Shown here: one piece after another, positions 25,143 through 37,364 of the stretch
Layout: the number at the start of each line of letters is the position of its first letter
How positions within the stretch are numbered: the first letter of the stretch is position 1
Assembly: GCA_034620365.1 (NCBI GenBank)
Contig: JAQGEQ010000354.1
Span: forward strand, 1 to 64,000
DNA length: 64,000 nucleotides
Direction of reading: 5' to 3'
From: Pegea sp. RAD2-039
Lineage: Eukaryota; Chordata; Thaliacea; Salpida; Salpidae
Made by a program: the position numbers and the translations under genes
The notes under the pieces: model-generated
What the model was told of the DNA's origin: nothing
Database searches by the model: none
Seen by the model: only the letters and a program-made list of their open reading frames with translations

Positions 25143-25515
25143 TTGAACTTTTCAACTTTCAATAAACTCTTCCCCTCAAACTTGACTAACATCCAATTTG
25201 GCTAACTGTTTGATAGATTTATACTAAAACCTTTTTTCCCAAAAACCATCTTTCAATATTCCTAGAAACCTTTGCAAACATATAAAACAAACAACACATA
25301 AAAGCCTGTTTTTATTACACAACCGTAAATCAGTGTAACATAGGAAGTAATAAAAACAGTTTCTTCTACTGCAAACATAAACGGAATAAAATACAAATAT
25401 AGTTTACATCTCATAAATATATATATACATGTCCGAATATAAATGCATGATGACGTCATCACGCTTTACATACATTCTTGGTCTCGTTCAACTTCACTGC
25501 ACAAGCTGATTATGA

Positions 25516-27793
25516 TCAGCTGGTTCTACGGGGTAAGATGCAGTAGATGAAAAAAAAAGCCAGAGCTTGCACGACACTGCAGATAGAGCTGATGAGGATG
25601 AAACTCGGAGACATAAGCTGATCGAATCCTGCAAAGAAGATGTAACTGATGAAGATGAGAGTGAAAGACTCACCGATAATAAAGAAGAATTTGAAAATAC
25701 TGGTTGATGCTGGGATAAGGAGAAAGAACGCTTTGAGTGAAGCCCGGATGCTGCGGATGCTGCACACTTTAGGGTCTTTACGTGTTTTTGAGAATTTAGT
25801 GATCTTTGAATCTTCTTGAGTCTTAAGATCTTCTCGGATGCTGGGATCTTCTTGAATCTTAGGGATTTCTTGGATGCTGGGTTTTTCTTGAGTCTTAGGG
25901 ATACCTTGGATGCTGGGATCTTCTTGAACATCAGGGATTTCTTGGATACTGGGATCTTCTTGAGTCTTATGGATTTCTTGGATGATGGGATCTTCTTGAA
26001 TATCAAGGATTTCTTGGATACTGGGATCTTCTTGAGTCTTAGGGATTTCTTGGATGCTGGAATCTTCTTGAGTCTTGGATTCTTTTTTGACTTTTGACAA
26101 TTTTTTAATTTTAGAATCTTTAAAAACCTTTGGTTCTTTTTCACTGATCTTGAAGAGCATTCGACTAATATGAAGCGATAAAAGCAAACTGATAGATAAC
26201 AACACAGAGATCGGCATCAATATACACATAATAAAGGCGTCAAAGTGACCCACACAGTTCTTGGTAGCACATGGCAAACGATTAATCGGATTATGTTGAA
26301 AGAAGCAGGGTGCTGTTGCGACCACGGGAATTCCCCAACCCAAGAACAACTGCAAAGTGATGGAGTCAAGAAAAGACCAATTGGTTGCCAAGAGAGCGTT
26401 GTGTGAAGTTCGAATACTTAGCAACACGATGTCCAGTAGCATCCAACTATCTGTGAAACAAGTGATGCATCATGAGATCAGTTACGCGCGTGTAGTAGCT
26501 TACAAATGGCGACACAAAAGTAGTTGAAGAGAAAGGCGGATACTAGGCAACTGTAACGATGATGTATCGCGAGACGTTCAATGACTGTAAGAAGACTAAA
26601 ACTGGCAACTGAAATGCAAATTGAAATTTGAATCATGATCCGAATCTTCCTCTTTCTCATCCGAATCAGTTGGAAGATTGTAGCACAGATAATGGCTACT
26701 TGTAGAAAAGTACAAAAAAGCCCAAATATCTGAAGATTAAAACTTGAAGATCAACATCTAGAGATTAATATCGAAATATTGCATAGAAATCTTTATTCAA
26801 ATAAAAACATTTAAAGATCAAAACTTAAAGATCAAAACTTAAAGATCCAAATCCATTAGTAACTATCAAATATCAACATCAAAAAAGTATCAAGACCTCT
26901 TACCTTTAACCACAAATCCATATGAAAATATTTCTGACTTTTTTCAACTGAATATTGACCCTCATTCTTACAATCATACAGATTTCCTCTGACTTTTTCC
27001 TCGCATCCAGTCCTCTTCACCCCCTCTCTGACTTTAAAAGAACAATCGAGAAGATAATCGAACTGTGATTCCCTTTCTATTTTGTTCAATCGTTGGAAAC
27101 TAATACTGAAATTATTATTTTGGTACGATCCATCACCAACTGACACATGAATTTGCCAGCTCTTTAGATGACATTTTTTACCACCATTTAAATTAGTCAG
27201 ATCTTCTGTATGAGAGACGGATATTATGATGTAGGATTTTTTATGGGTCACGTTAACGCTTTTGATATAAGAATAATCAGCTGACATCTGCTGATCATTG
27301 TTGTCCACGTTGAAACAGGTTGATTTCTTCATGGAATTTGAGAAGTTGTCCGAGAAATGGTAGGTATCAGATCCGACGGGAGCAAGTAAACTGAAACACG
27401 ATTCTTTGACGCTATGATGAAAGGAAGGCAGTTTAGAAGTATATTTGTCAAACTGCTCTTGTTTGAAAAATATTCGATCTGAAAAATTGATTAGATGATA
27501 TAACATCTAAAATAAATTTAAAATAATTTAAAGCCACCAAAACTGCTGTTGCTGCTGCTAGGACAGGTGTTGAGCTCATCTGGAGATTAATTCAAAAAGT
27601 CACAAGACAAGTAAGCAGCTAGATATTACCTTTTTCAACTTCATATTCTTCACAAAAAGTCTTCATCCTTTTAACACATTTAACTTCCTTTTCGATTTGA
27701 CAATTTGTAAGATCTGGAAAACGTTCGATTTGAAACAAAAAACGTTTTGAAATTGTAGTTTTCACGAACTGTTTGACAGATGAAAAAGCTTCT
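25516..27793 (-). CDS. Class-B-like seven-transmembrane receptor with repeat-bearing third cytoplasmic loop
   Basis: Exons 25516-26450, 26504-26729, 26904-27478, 27538-27579 and 27630 to about 27793 join in phase; the 5' end is not settled. The ectodomain of about 270 residues is rich in Cys and N-glycosylation sites (NVT, NFS). It has no clear GPS cleavage motif or hormone-receptor domain that I recognise. Seven hydrophobic segments follow: TM1 IFGLFCTFLQVAIICATIF, TM2 ISICISVASFSLLTVI, TM3 ending YSWMLLDIVLL, TM4 with LFLGWGIPVV, TM5 FIMCILMPISVLLSIS, TM6 and TM7. The W-M-L in TM3 and GWGIPVV in TM4 are class B (secretin/adhesion/Methuselah) hallmarks. Loop 3 between TM5 and TM6 is swollen to about 110 residues by a 12-residue repeat (QEDPSIQEIPKT). 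Ligand and function are unknown. It lies 373 bp upstream of the galactosyltransferase gene on the same strand. Confidence 0.8.
25811..26078 (-). repeat. 36-bp coding minisatellite in the receptor gene, about 7.5 units
   Basis: The unit on the minus strand encodes Q-E-D-P-S-I-Q-E-I-P-K-T with small changes between copies (PIIQEIHKT, PSIQEIPDV, PSIQGIPKT). Because 36 is a multiple of three, the other frames also stay open and look like long ORFs; these are shadows. Repeat number is likely to vary between individuals. Confidence 0.9.
26812..26848. repeat. Small tandem repeat in a receptor intron
   Basis: AAAGATCAAAACTT occurs twice in a row followed by a third, changed copy (AAAGATCCAAATCC), inside the intron 26730-26903. 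That intron is longer than most here (174 nt). Confidence 0.7.
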
Positions 27794-27794
27794 T

Positions 27795-28198
27795 CAAGTT
27801 CTCCCCATTTCCTTTTTTTCTTTCAAAGTCTGAATTATTTACAAAGTTTTTTCTGATTTATAGTTTTTTTTTGATTTAATTACTCGATAAACACTTACAT
27901 ATTCCTTTAAAGGAATCGTTTCCAGAACCTGTAATTAATTGAAGCTTTTGAAGTGACATAAAGTTGAATTCGAAATTCTTTCGAGATATTTTATTTAAAT
28001 GAATTTACAAACTGCAACTTTTTTCTGACTATACTTGTCTAAAAAAATTAAAAAAAAAGATTTGAAAAAAATCGGAACATCGCAAAGACATAAAAAGCGA
28101 AGATAAAAATTAGAAATAAATAAATTCTTACTGCAAGTGTAGCTGCTCTGATTTTGTTCATCCAAAACTATTTCACCTTTGAAAGAAGAGAATGACAA
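27795..28198 (-). other. Possible upstream exons of the receptor gene
   Basis: On the minus strand there are short open pieces between good splice signals. One, about 28134-28178, reads GEIVLDEQNQSSYTC; another, about 27901-27929, reads SGNDSFKGI. Cys and Asn-X-Ser content fits an ectodomain. I could not join them to the exon at 27630 in one frame, so they remain a guess. Confidence 0.35.
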
Positions 28199-28199
28199 T

Positions 28200-29785
28200 T
28201 ATTTTTTAAATCATAAAAGGAATCAAAATGGTTTATGAACGTAAAAAGCTTAAAAGAGGAAAACATTAAATTCAAACTAATTTAAAATAAATTAAAAAAA
28301 GAATTTCTTGAAATTATAACAAAGTCAACTAACAATTGATAACTTTATAGTAATGCACAATTGGATATTAACAAATTTACAAAGATAAACAGTTCAAATT
28401 GACTCTAATAAGTAGCCAATTGGACGGTTTTAGAGACATTGATTTTCAACTTAAATATAAAATCGACTACATACACGTGAGATTTGAGCTTGTAGCTTCT
28501 AAATGGACCCATACGAAGCAAGTCAAAACTAGAAGTTGTACTTTACTTTTCCAAATTTCTATCATGTCTTTTAACTTTCAGCTGAAAATTAAAAATTCTA
28601 TAAAAAGATTTAATGAGCTAAGCCGACATTAATAAAAATATATTATTTTTTATGTAAGCATTTTCATTATTAGTAAATTTACTTAAGGAATTTTTCTTCT
28701 AAAAACCTAGCGATAGCGTCTATTACTTTTTAAAGTAATTATTAATTAAGAAAGCATAAAACTTTAATATTCATCAAGGAAATGAATGAAAATGACTGCA
28801 AGCATGGTAGATGACAAATATTTCCTTCTTCATTTATTTATAGAATTTTTCATTTATCCATATTGCATTATTAAATATATTTTTATAAATAGTCATACTT
28901 GTGAAAAGTTTTTATTGCAAATAATTTAAACTATTTTTGAAAGCAGTTGTTTGTTTTTGGTTTTCATTTCTATATACCGTCTGTAATTTTTTATGAAATA
29001 AATTGTTATTAGAACCATTTTAATAATTATTTGCAACCTAATTTTCATACAAAAACTCTTAAAAGTGTATTTTAGTCTAAAAACAAACATAATCTTGGTT
29101 ACCAATAAGGACCACTCTATTTGGAGGCCAAACAACAGGTTTTGAATCGAAAATTTACCTCACAGGTTGTCAAAAGATACTATCGGCGCTACATAACATT
29201 TACGAAAGCTAAATTGAAGCTACGCAAGCTGAAAAATCTTCTAAAACATCAAGAGTGAGCTTGACATCACCAATGAAATATTTAGATGCTCCTTAGTTTC
29301 AACGTAAATACAAGGTTCAGGATTAAATGTTTGTAAAGTATATTTGTTTTAATAGTGATATTACTGAATATTTGTTTTAATATAGTTTCAAAACGGAATA
29401 ACTTCTCAATTTTTTCTCAAGAATGAATTTAGTCAAACAATTATAAAACTTTCATAAAATAATTCTTGCCATAAGCTGTAAATAAACATCTATATAAAAC
29501 CTTACAGACAGCCTCGTCACAATTGAAACTCGAATAAAAGCTTGTGTTGAGCAGGCTCATTATATGTAAGAAAGATTAGAAGGAAGGAAGATTGACTCGA
29601 AAGACCCTTTGTAAAATGTGTTTACAGATATAAATAAAGTAGGCTCGTTGTATTCTTGAATCGATAAAATACTGAATTTAAAAATAAAATTTTGATCGCC
29701 AATAAAATAAACACTTAGATAATATTACTATCAGCAAAAATATCAAAATTAATCTCACAAGACTATTTTATGATATGTATTTTTT
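28200..29785. other. AT-rich spacer
   Basis: About 1.6 kb with no convincing exon. A slightly GC-richer stretch at about 29500-29640 may belong to the retrotransposon fragment that follows, but I could not read it. Confidence 0.5.
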
Positions 29786-29789
29786 AATT

Positions 29790-30060
29790 ATGGATGGACG
29801 ACGAATGGATTCTAAGGGATCTATTGTACGGGGAGCTATCTAATGGTAACCCAACATCACCTGTCCCTGTCTTCGCTTTAAAGATACCTGCAAGCGTGAT
29901 ATGCAGTCGCTTAGCATCAATACCAGCAAATAGGAGGATATCGCAGCGGATCGCTCCGAATAGCACTCTCTACTCCACAAACTACTGAAGGGGGGAGGGG
30001 GGTAGAAGAAAGACTAGAATTTGAGAAAAGAAAAAAACCATAAAGTCTTTTTGTTACATC
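29790..30060 (+). mobile_element. LINE 3' fragment, family B
   Basis: A sharply GC-richer island. On the plus strand it encodes the C-terminal end of a LINE endonuclease/reverse transcriptase of a common animal family: MDDEWILRDLLYGELSNG, then after one frameshift RFKDTCKRDMQSLSINTSK and EDIAADRSE. Two Trp codons expected by family pattern (before EDIAADR and after DRSE) are both TAG. A G-rich 3' part follows. It is dead and 5'-truncated, and it differs from families A and C in this window. Its low base decay against such an AT-rich background suggests a fairly recent arrival. Confidence 0.8.
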
Positions 30061-30064
30061 TCTG

Positions 30065-31990
30065 AATGACCGAAGCTGGCCCCTATTACTATTACTTTTT
30101 AATTAAAAAGAATTACATTCAATGCTGATTTAGTATCGTATATAAATCTTATAGCATGAATGCACTCACAAATTCATTATTTTAAATTCATAAACTAAGA
30201 TATTTCAACAAAATGGATTCATTGAATTTAGAAATTAAACGTTTATTGCTTTGTAACCGTTTATACTTCGTTTATTTTCTCAACTCTGTTAATTTATAAA
30301 TGTTACAAATATTTTTGTGGCTGATTTAACTTTATTAAAACGAGATATTGCATTTTTACTTCAATGGTAGTATTTAATTTATAATGAATACAATCTAATT
30401 ATTTTTTAATTACATGTTTTGATAGTAAGTTTACAAAATGTTATGTAACTTTTGTATTACTATAGCCGTTGCTGGTAGGTACTGAAAGTTGCCAAAAACA
30501 TTTTTTATAATGTTAAAATTTCTCTAAGTCTTCAGTTTTATGATTATTTTTTTAAAAAGGACCAACTAAAATGAATATCCTAAATTTTAAAACTAGTTGT
30601 AAATAAAATTAGGAATATCTAATTTTACTTATAAAAGTTTTTATATTTATAAAAATTTGACTTGAGCACTTATTTCGGGTGAGGGTGCGTCTAGCTTTTA
30701 TTTGTTGACATACATTTTCAACAAAATAATTCTCCCTTGAGTATGGTAGTCTGTATCTAAATCAGCTATTCTACACATGTCATTCAAGTAGAATTATTTT
30801 GGTTATTTCTTATGTATTTTGATTAACTTTTTGTCATAGCTTGTTGAATTTTGTCTTGTTGAAAGCTTTATTATAAACAATTTTTTTTGTGAAATTATTT
30901 TTTATTATATTATCTGTTAATTATTTTGAATATATATTTTTTAATTATTTCTATACTAAAAATAGTTTTATAAGTTTGCATTTTAAGTTTATTTTAGCTT
31001 ACAACTTTTAATCAAAACAATTTATTGTTTTGACAACTTTAGTAAAATACTTTGAGAGGCTTTGTTGGCATTTTTTACATTAATTGCTATAATGTCAGAT
31101 TTTTTACAAAAGTTTAAAACTTAATTAAATGTTAATCTAGATAATTGACAACCAACTAAATATGACTTAAGTAGTTGTTATAAATTATGAAAAAGTCTCT
31201 TTGTGTATTTGAATTTACTAATTAGAAGATTACTTTGACCTAATTACCTTGTTGTGTAATGAGTTCTTACAAGATTAAACATAATGCATGATAACATTAG
31301 TTTTGGTTTTCTTCAGTTAGTTTGAAACTAAGGATATCTAAAAAGTTTTTATATCTTATATAAGTGTATTATTATTTAATCGGATTAAGTTTATTAAACT
31401 ATTTATTAATGTTGAAAATGAAAAGAATAATATTAGTTTTAATATACTAGATAAAACATAATTTTGTAAAATAGAAAATGATTATTAAGTATTAGTTACT
31501 TATTAATATGATATGTACAAAAATATTAGTAATGAGTTTGTATAATTAATTAGATAAAAGTTGTTATTAATCATGGTGTGTTCATTTTTGTTTGAATTTG
31601 CTAATAGATTTTTCTGAAAAAGTAAAAACTTATTAATAATTGTTGTGAGTTTGTACAAAAACTTTAATAATGCCTTATATGTACATTTTTGATATATAGA
31701 GTTATCAGCAACATTATTTAGATTCTGATAAAACTTATGTATAATTATGTATTATTTCATGATAATTATTAATGTATTTATTCAATATTAGATTGTATTG
31801 CAAACTTTATTTTCTTATCAACAGTTTAATCAGTTTGATTTTTATAAAACTTAATCTAAATAATTTTTATATTGGTAAAGAAAACAAAAAAATTGCTATT
31901 AATACAAAATTTGTAAATATTTGAATAAATATTTTAATTCATATTTAGTTTACTATTTTTGAGATTAATTATTCATTTTGAAATTAATTG
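30065..31990. other. AT-rich spacer upstream of SPTLC2
   Basis: About 1.9 kb of AT-rich DNA. Its end is probably promoter and 5' UTR; a TTTAG at 31944-31948 could be the acceptor of a 5' UTR intron. Confidence 0.5.
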
Positions 31991-31992
31991 AA

Positions 31993-33549
31993 ATGAATGG
32001 AAAACAAACAAAAGTAAAGATTAAAAATGGATTTAATCATAATAAGAAAAATGGTTTCCACAAAATAGATGGTGAAGAAGTAGCTAATAAACAGTTTCAA
32101 GAGCAGTTTGATGCAACCCCTTTATTATTTGCTATTCTCACATATATAACTTATGGTATTGTAACTATGTTTGGATTTCTTAGAGATTTTCTTAGAAGAC
32201 ATAATCTTGAAAAGACATTAGGTTCACAAGAACCACAAGATACAAAGGACTTTGTTCCTCTTTATGCTAGCTTTGAGAGCTTCTACACAAGAAATATATA
32301 TTCTAGAATTATTGATGCATTTAATAGACCAATTTGTAGTGTACCAGGAGTACTAATTGATCTAATTGAACGGAAGTTTTCTGATTCAGGGTGGACTTGT
32401 GAGTATACAGGAAAAATTATCAAAAATGTTATTAATTTGGGTTCCTACAATTACTTGGGTTTTGCTCAAAATGAAGGGTTTTGTGCTGAAGAAACGATCA
32501 AAACAGCTGCTAAATATGGAGTTGGTGTTTGTGGATGCCGGCAAGATGTTGGTAATTTAGATATTCATGAAAAATTAGAAGCTTCTGTTGCTAAGTACTT
32601 AGATGTGGAAGCTGCCATGGTGTTTGGAATGGGATTTGCTACTAATTCAATGAATATTCCAACTCTAGTTGAAAAAGGATGCCTGATTTTAAGTGATGAG
32701 TTAAACCATGCATCATTGGTTCTTGGATGTCGTTTATCGGGAGCCAGAGTTAAAGTGTTTAAACACAATGATATGAAAGATTTAGAAGATAAACTCAAAG
32801 ATGCCATCATTTATGGACAACCTAGAACAAGAAGACCTTGGAAAAAGATTCTGATTATTGTTGAAGGTATCTACAGTATGGAAGGTTCTATTATTAACTT
32901 ACCTGAAGTGATTAAATTAAAAAAGAAATATAAAGCTTATGTATATCTTGATGAAGCACACAGTATTGGTGCACTTGGAAAAACAGGGCGTGGTGTTACT
33001 GAGTACTTCGGTATCCATTCTACTGAAGTAGATGTAATGATGGGAACTTTTACAAAAAGTTTTGGTTCAGTTGGAGGTTATATTGCTGGTGACAGACGAT
33101 TAGTCGAACATATTCGTCGAAGTTCGCATGCTGCTTGTTATGCTACTTCTATGTCACCCCCTATCGCTGAACAAATATTATCTTCTCTTCATATTATCTC
33201 TAACACTTTAAATGGTAAACAACGAATCAATCAACTAGCTGAGAATTGTCGAACCTTTCGGCAGGGCTTGAAACGAATGGGGGTGATTGTGTATGGAAAT
33301 GATGATTCACCGGTTGTTCCTATGATGATATATCAACCGAGCAAATTAGCCGCTTTTAGTCGTGAAATGTTACATCGTGGCTTCGCAGTTGTTGTAGTCG
33401 GATTTCCTGCAACCCCACTCGTTGAAGCGCGAGCTCGCTTTTGTTTATCAGCTGGTTTAAGTAAACAGCAAATCGAAGCAGCGCTTGAAGCTATTGATGA
33501 CGTCAGCGACACCCTTAAGCTTAAATACAAGGCAAGTTTCTTCGGTTGA
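31993..33549 (+). CDS. SPTLC2: Serine palmitoyltransferase long-chain base subunit 2 (intronless coding region)
   Basis: A 518-residue protein starting at the ATG at 31993. It joins serine and palmitoyl-CoA to 3-ketosphinganine, the first step of sphingolipid synthesis, as the catalytic partner of SPTLC1 in the endoplasmic reticulum membrane. A membrane segment lies at about residues 43-64 ([18 protein letters not shown]). The alpha-oxoamine synthase fold follows, with NYLGF, the PLP-contact motif [12 protein letters not shown] (Asp320, His323) and the PLP-binding Lys355 in [13 protein letters not shown]. The end covers [16 protein letters not shown] and FCLSAG. It is somewhat shorter than the human protein (562) at the N-terminus. 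Unlike most neighbours it has no introns in the coding region. The first two thirds are AT-rich and the last third much richer in G and C. Confidence 0.97.
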   Translation: MNGKQTKVKIKNGFNHNKKNGFHKIDGEEVANKQFQEQFDATPLLFAILTYITYGIVTMFGFLRDFLRRHNLEKTLGSQEPQDTKDFVPLYASFESFYTRNIYSRIIDAFNRPICSVPGVLIDLIERKFSDSGWTCEYTGKIIKNVINLGSYNYLGFAQNEGFCAEETIKTAAKYGVGVCGCRQDVGNLDIHEKLEASVAKYLDVEAAMVFGMGFATNSMNIPTLVEKGCLILSDELNHASLVLGCRLSGARVKVFKHNDMKDLEDKLKDAIIYGQPRTRRPWKKILIIVEGIYSMEGSIINLPEVIKLKKKYKAYVYLDEAHSIGALGKTGRGVTEYFGIHSTEVDVMMGTFTKSFGSVGGYIAGDRRLVEHIRRSSHAACYATSMSPPIAEQILSSLHIISNTLNGKQRINQLAENCRTFRQGLKRMGVIVYGNDDSPVVPMMIYQPSKLAAFSREMLHRGFAVVVVGFPATPLVEARARFCLSAGLSKQQIEAALEAIDDVSDTLKLKYKASFFG

Positions 33550-34370
33550 GTAACCTTTCTCATTTCCATATTTTCCGATTAATCACTTGTAAATAACCCA
33601 TACAATTTTTACCTTTTATCATTCCATTAAAGCATCGTTTGAGACGTTATTAGCGCTCGAAGCCCGGCCACCAACTAAACTAACATTATTCGAGGTGTTC
33701 TTTTGTATAGTGATGCATCTTTTTATTCCGTCGACGCAGTAGCATTCTTTGAGCACTTTTCATTTCGCTTTTTTTTCAAACAAATTTCCTGGCCCTGGAA
33801 CCCTATGCAACCGACCAAGCAGTAGCAGATGAAGCTTGCAAGATCTGATGATTCTGCTTCTAATTTAAACTTCTTTTACGTTATGCATAGATAAATATAA
33901 AGGTCACTTGAGTGAGAGATGCTTTGAATTGTTGAGATTATCTTTCTCTGTTTCGTTTAACACCAAATTTGTCTGACTACTTTTGAATGAAGTCATTTTG
34001 GTATCACCAACAATTATTCACTTAATTACGTCACTTGTGCTTTACTGACTATTGCATCTACTTATTTATTTTCTCGGCGATAAATCACGTGCTAATATTC
34101 GTAAGCACTTAAATAAAGTTTTATTTTGTGCCTGGTTGTTCTTAACACTTCAATTGTCGTTTGTTTTCCTAAAACTTTGTTCCGTTCACTTTAATCGGGT
34201 TGTAAATAAAACCTCGCCCATTAAGTAGTTGCTGACAACTTTAAGTGAAAATATTTTCAGTTGAAGCTCAAGTGTTGAAAGGTTTCTTGATAAATAATTC
34301 AGAAGCAGTTAAAAACTCGTCAATCAGAAACAGATCGTTTTTTAATTTTTATTAAATTAAACTCAAAACA
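33550..34370. other. 3' region of SPTLC2
   Basis: About 0.8 kb, less AT-rich than other spacers. AATAAA at about 34112 is the likely polyadenylation signal of SPTLC2. No exon is visible. The genes on either side converge here. Confidence 0.5.
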
Positions 34371-35470
34371 TCACATCAAAGAAAAATCATCCAAGACAGG
34401 ATCTGTTGATTCTTTACAGCATTTGAACTTGCTGATGACGTCACCAATCATCGAATACAGATCTTGTGACGTCATCGACGAGTTGATACCTGTCAACAGT
34501 TCGCTCTTCAGCCGACAATTATGGCAATCACCTTTAGAGCACTTTCCATTTACAACTTGAAACTTTTGTGTGACGTCATCACTTGAATTGCCGAAACTGC
34601 ACAATTATGACGTCAGCAGCTACATATTTGAGAACACAATTTTGAGATTTACTTAATCGGCAAATCGTGTTGGTGTCGTCTTACAACGCTAGTGACGTCA
34701 TACTGGCGAGAATTAGCAATTTCTGAACCAGATGGTTGCTGCTCAATTCCTCGCTCATCCTCACTTATGACGTCATCATTTCTCGATTGAAGAAGATCCA
34801 ACCTTCAAAAAGAGTTTTAAGAAGTAGCGTCACAAAAAACACAGCTGACCAGTCACAAGAGGGCACTATAGTTTGCTCAGATGCTAATAGTGATGGTATA
34901 TAGCGCGAGGAATCCCTTTGGACAGATTCCAAATCATCGTTGAGCCCTCTAGTGGTAGAATCAAAGTTAAAAGAACATCCAGGAGCAAAATCCTTATCAA
35001 ATCCATCATCAAATTGAAGTCTTGAAGGAGCGGTTTCAGGCTCCAATTTAGGCAAAAAAGTTCGTTTAAAGTTGTTGAAAGTTTTATCCAAACAAGAATC
35101 TAAAAATCAGAAGATTTTAAAGACTTTGAAGACATCAACAAAAATCTCACTAATCTTTCGCTTCCGACTTTCTTTAAATGCAACGTTTTTGGCTATATTT
35201 TCTTCTGCGTGAAAGATTTTAAAAAAATGAAGTATAAGTGATAAAAGAACCTGGTTTCTGAGTGCAGTGAGCTTCTGAGACACAAGCAAGATTCCTGATA
35301 TCTTTGCACAAAGACACATTATTCGGTTTTGAAAGTAACTTTAGTTTTTCCATTTTCATCTTCTCAAAGAACAACTGATAAAAAGAAAGATGAGTAGATT
35401 GTAGAGGAGTAGTATGTAATGATTAACCTCCTGTTTCCGTTTTTGTTTCTTTTTTTCACTTACTGAGGAC
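34371..35470 (-). CDS. Unrecognised intracellular protein, at least 6 exons (5' end open)
   Basis: I do not recognise this gene. Exons 35428-35470, 35251-35374, 35151-35204, 34850-35099, 34653-34802 and 34371-34596 join with GT-AG introns of 46-57 nt in a single frame to a TGA. The visible product is about 280 residues. A basic, coiled-coil-like start (KKKQKRKQ, FEKMKMEKLKLLSK) is followed by a basic patch, KESRKRKI. The middle is acidic and Ser-rich (LQFDDGFDKDFAPGCSFNFD). The end carries six cysteines, in VNGKCSKGDCHNCRLKSE and SKFKCCKES. There is no signal peptide or membrane segment, so it is probably nuclear or cytosolic. Several Asp-Asp-Val and Val-Thr codons fall on TGACGTCA palindromes. 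A further 5' exon may lie near 35667-35770, but the phases do not fit. MKMEKLKLL in the second exon could instead be the start. Confidence 0.65.
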
Positions 35471-35479
35471 CTTTGAATA

Positions 35480-37360
35480 AAGTAATAATTAATTTTGTTT
35501 CAAATTTTCATGTTTGAAAACTTTTTTGAAATTCAAATTGAAGTTAAGAAAATATGCAAAAATAAATACACAAAAATTATTTTATTTGTTTTTGATGACT
35601 TTTAGAAATTATTTTTGGCAAAAGCAGTATAAAGTTAAACGTAGAACATGAAAAATAATAACTTACTTCAATCCTCTGACCCAGTTCATCACGATATTCA
35701 AATTTTATGCAGTAATATAATACAATTTCTTGTAAAAGCAACAAGCCTGTCTTCAAAAAACTTTTAATAAATATCTGGAAGTAATAAATACTTTAAAAAA
35801 TTAATAATAATTTGTCAAACAAAATAAAATACATAAAACAAATCATTTTAGTTAATTATTTGTTTTTTTTTTATTAATTTCGGGGTAATATAATGTATAT
35901 CAAGAATTTTGTTGGATTAAAACGTTTAAATATTTTTATTTTATCCCCGATGATTTTAAATAAATCAAAACTTTATTAAAAGTTATTCTTTAAAACTGGT
36001 GACATTACAAGCTGCTTAAACTGTTTTGTCTTAACTAGTTGTTTCAATTTTTTAAAAATTGATTAATAAATCGCAAGTTCAAAAATGTCTTTTAAATATA
36101 TAGGTTTTTAATTTATAATAAAATAATAAAGTTAATGTTAAAAAAGATATCAGCAATGTGTATGGAAACAGAAGTGTAATACTTTGACTATAAAGTAATT
36201 TAAAAGCTCAAAAATAATTATAAAGCTTTTTTGCAGCATACAGTTTAGCTTATCTTAAAAAGCTGGCAAGAAAAAACTTAAATCAGGGATAGAAAAACTG
36301 TAAACAATAAAGTAATTACACAACTTTAGTAATATATTGAGTATTTTTGAAATTTGTAGTGTCACAAACACAATAATCTGAGAAATAGTTGATTTAAAAG
36401 GTGTCTATAAAGTTAATAATTAATAAAAATAAACTCTAAAGAAATTTATGTTATGACACCGTACTTAAAAATTCGATGTTTTAGGATTTAAACATTTTCT
36501 CGGCAATAACAGTTTATTTTTTAAATCCAAATATTTGTTCTTACCATCATGAATGCTAAACAACTTTCACAGCTTTTCAACCAACATATTTTAGTAACAA
36601 GCTCATTTTTTAACCGAGTTTGATTTCTTCAAGCCCAAATATTTTTATGATGAAAGCAACAAACGTTTTGCAGATTCTTCATAAAATTATGGATAGAAAA
36701 CTTTAAGCTAGTTTAATTATTCACAATAAAATATTTAAATAATTTGGAACAACAATTTTTTAACTTTTTTTTGAGAGATTTGGTTATGGTCTGTAAAAGT
36801 ACATCTAAAGTTATCAAAACCGGTTTTTTGACAAAATATTTGATCTACAGATTGAAGATCTAATCTGCAAATTACTTTCTCAGGTCATAATTGAGATGTA
36901 AATTGTTACAACAGCTATTTACAAAATAGTCATAAAAAAGTAGTCAGATCTTTTTTAGCTTTTTATATCTAAGATTACACCATTTGCATAAGACTTAATT
37001 AAATTACAACTAGAAGCTTTTTCATTGATCACTCACTATTTGAAAAAATAAATCATTGAACTAAAACTATCCACTTAGCAAACTCACTGCCACTAGTACT
37101 TTCAATTGTTTCATTAAAAAAAAACATTTTTTTTATTATATTGTGTTTATAAGGAGACGTTTGATTCCAAAAATAAAGCTAAGAAGTGTGAAGACACTGT
37201 TAGAGCAGCTAAATTTAGATTAAGTTTAAAATCAAAAGATTAACAGTAAGTAGAAATGATTTGCAAAAGTATATGATCGGTGAAAATCAGGTAATACACA
37301 GAAGGCTTTGAATATTTACAATATTGAGACAGGAAAGCGCAGTAGTAAATAAATAAGTTC
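35480..37360. other. AT-rich spacer
   Basis: About 1.9 kb of AT-rich DNA between the unrecognised gene and NF2. An open stretch at about 35667-35775 on the minus strand (LLLQEIVLYYCIKFEYRDELGQ) looks exon-like and may be the 5' end of the unrecognised gene. Otherwise nothing is seen. Confidence 0.45.
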
Positions 37361-37364
37361 CTCA

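Noticed and set aside
25494-26144. Long open frame rich in KKIPASKKSLRLKK repeats
   Set aside because: It is another frame of the 36-bp minisatellite in the receptor gene. The repeat length keeps all frames open.
28926-29135. Small minus-strand open frame near 29 kb
   Set aside because: AT-rich, low-complexity product, no splice context and no family resemblance.
31978-31992. Start of SPTLC2 five codons earlier
   Set aside because: The codon there is TTG. The first ATG in frame is at 31993.
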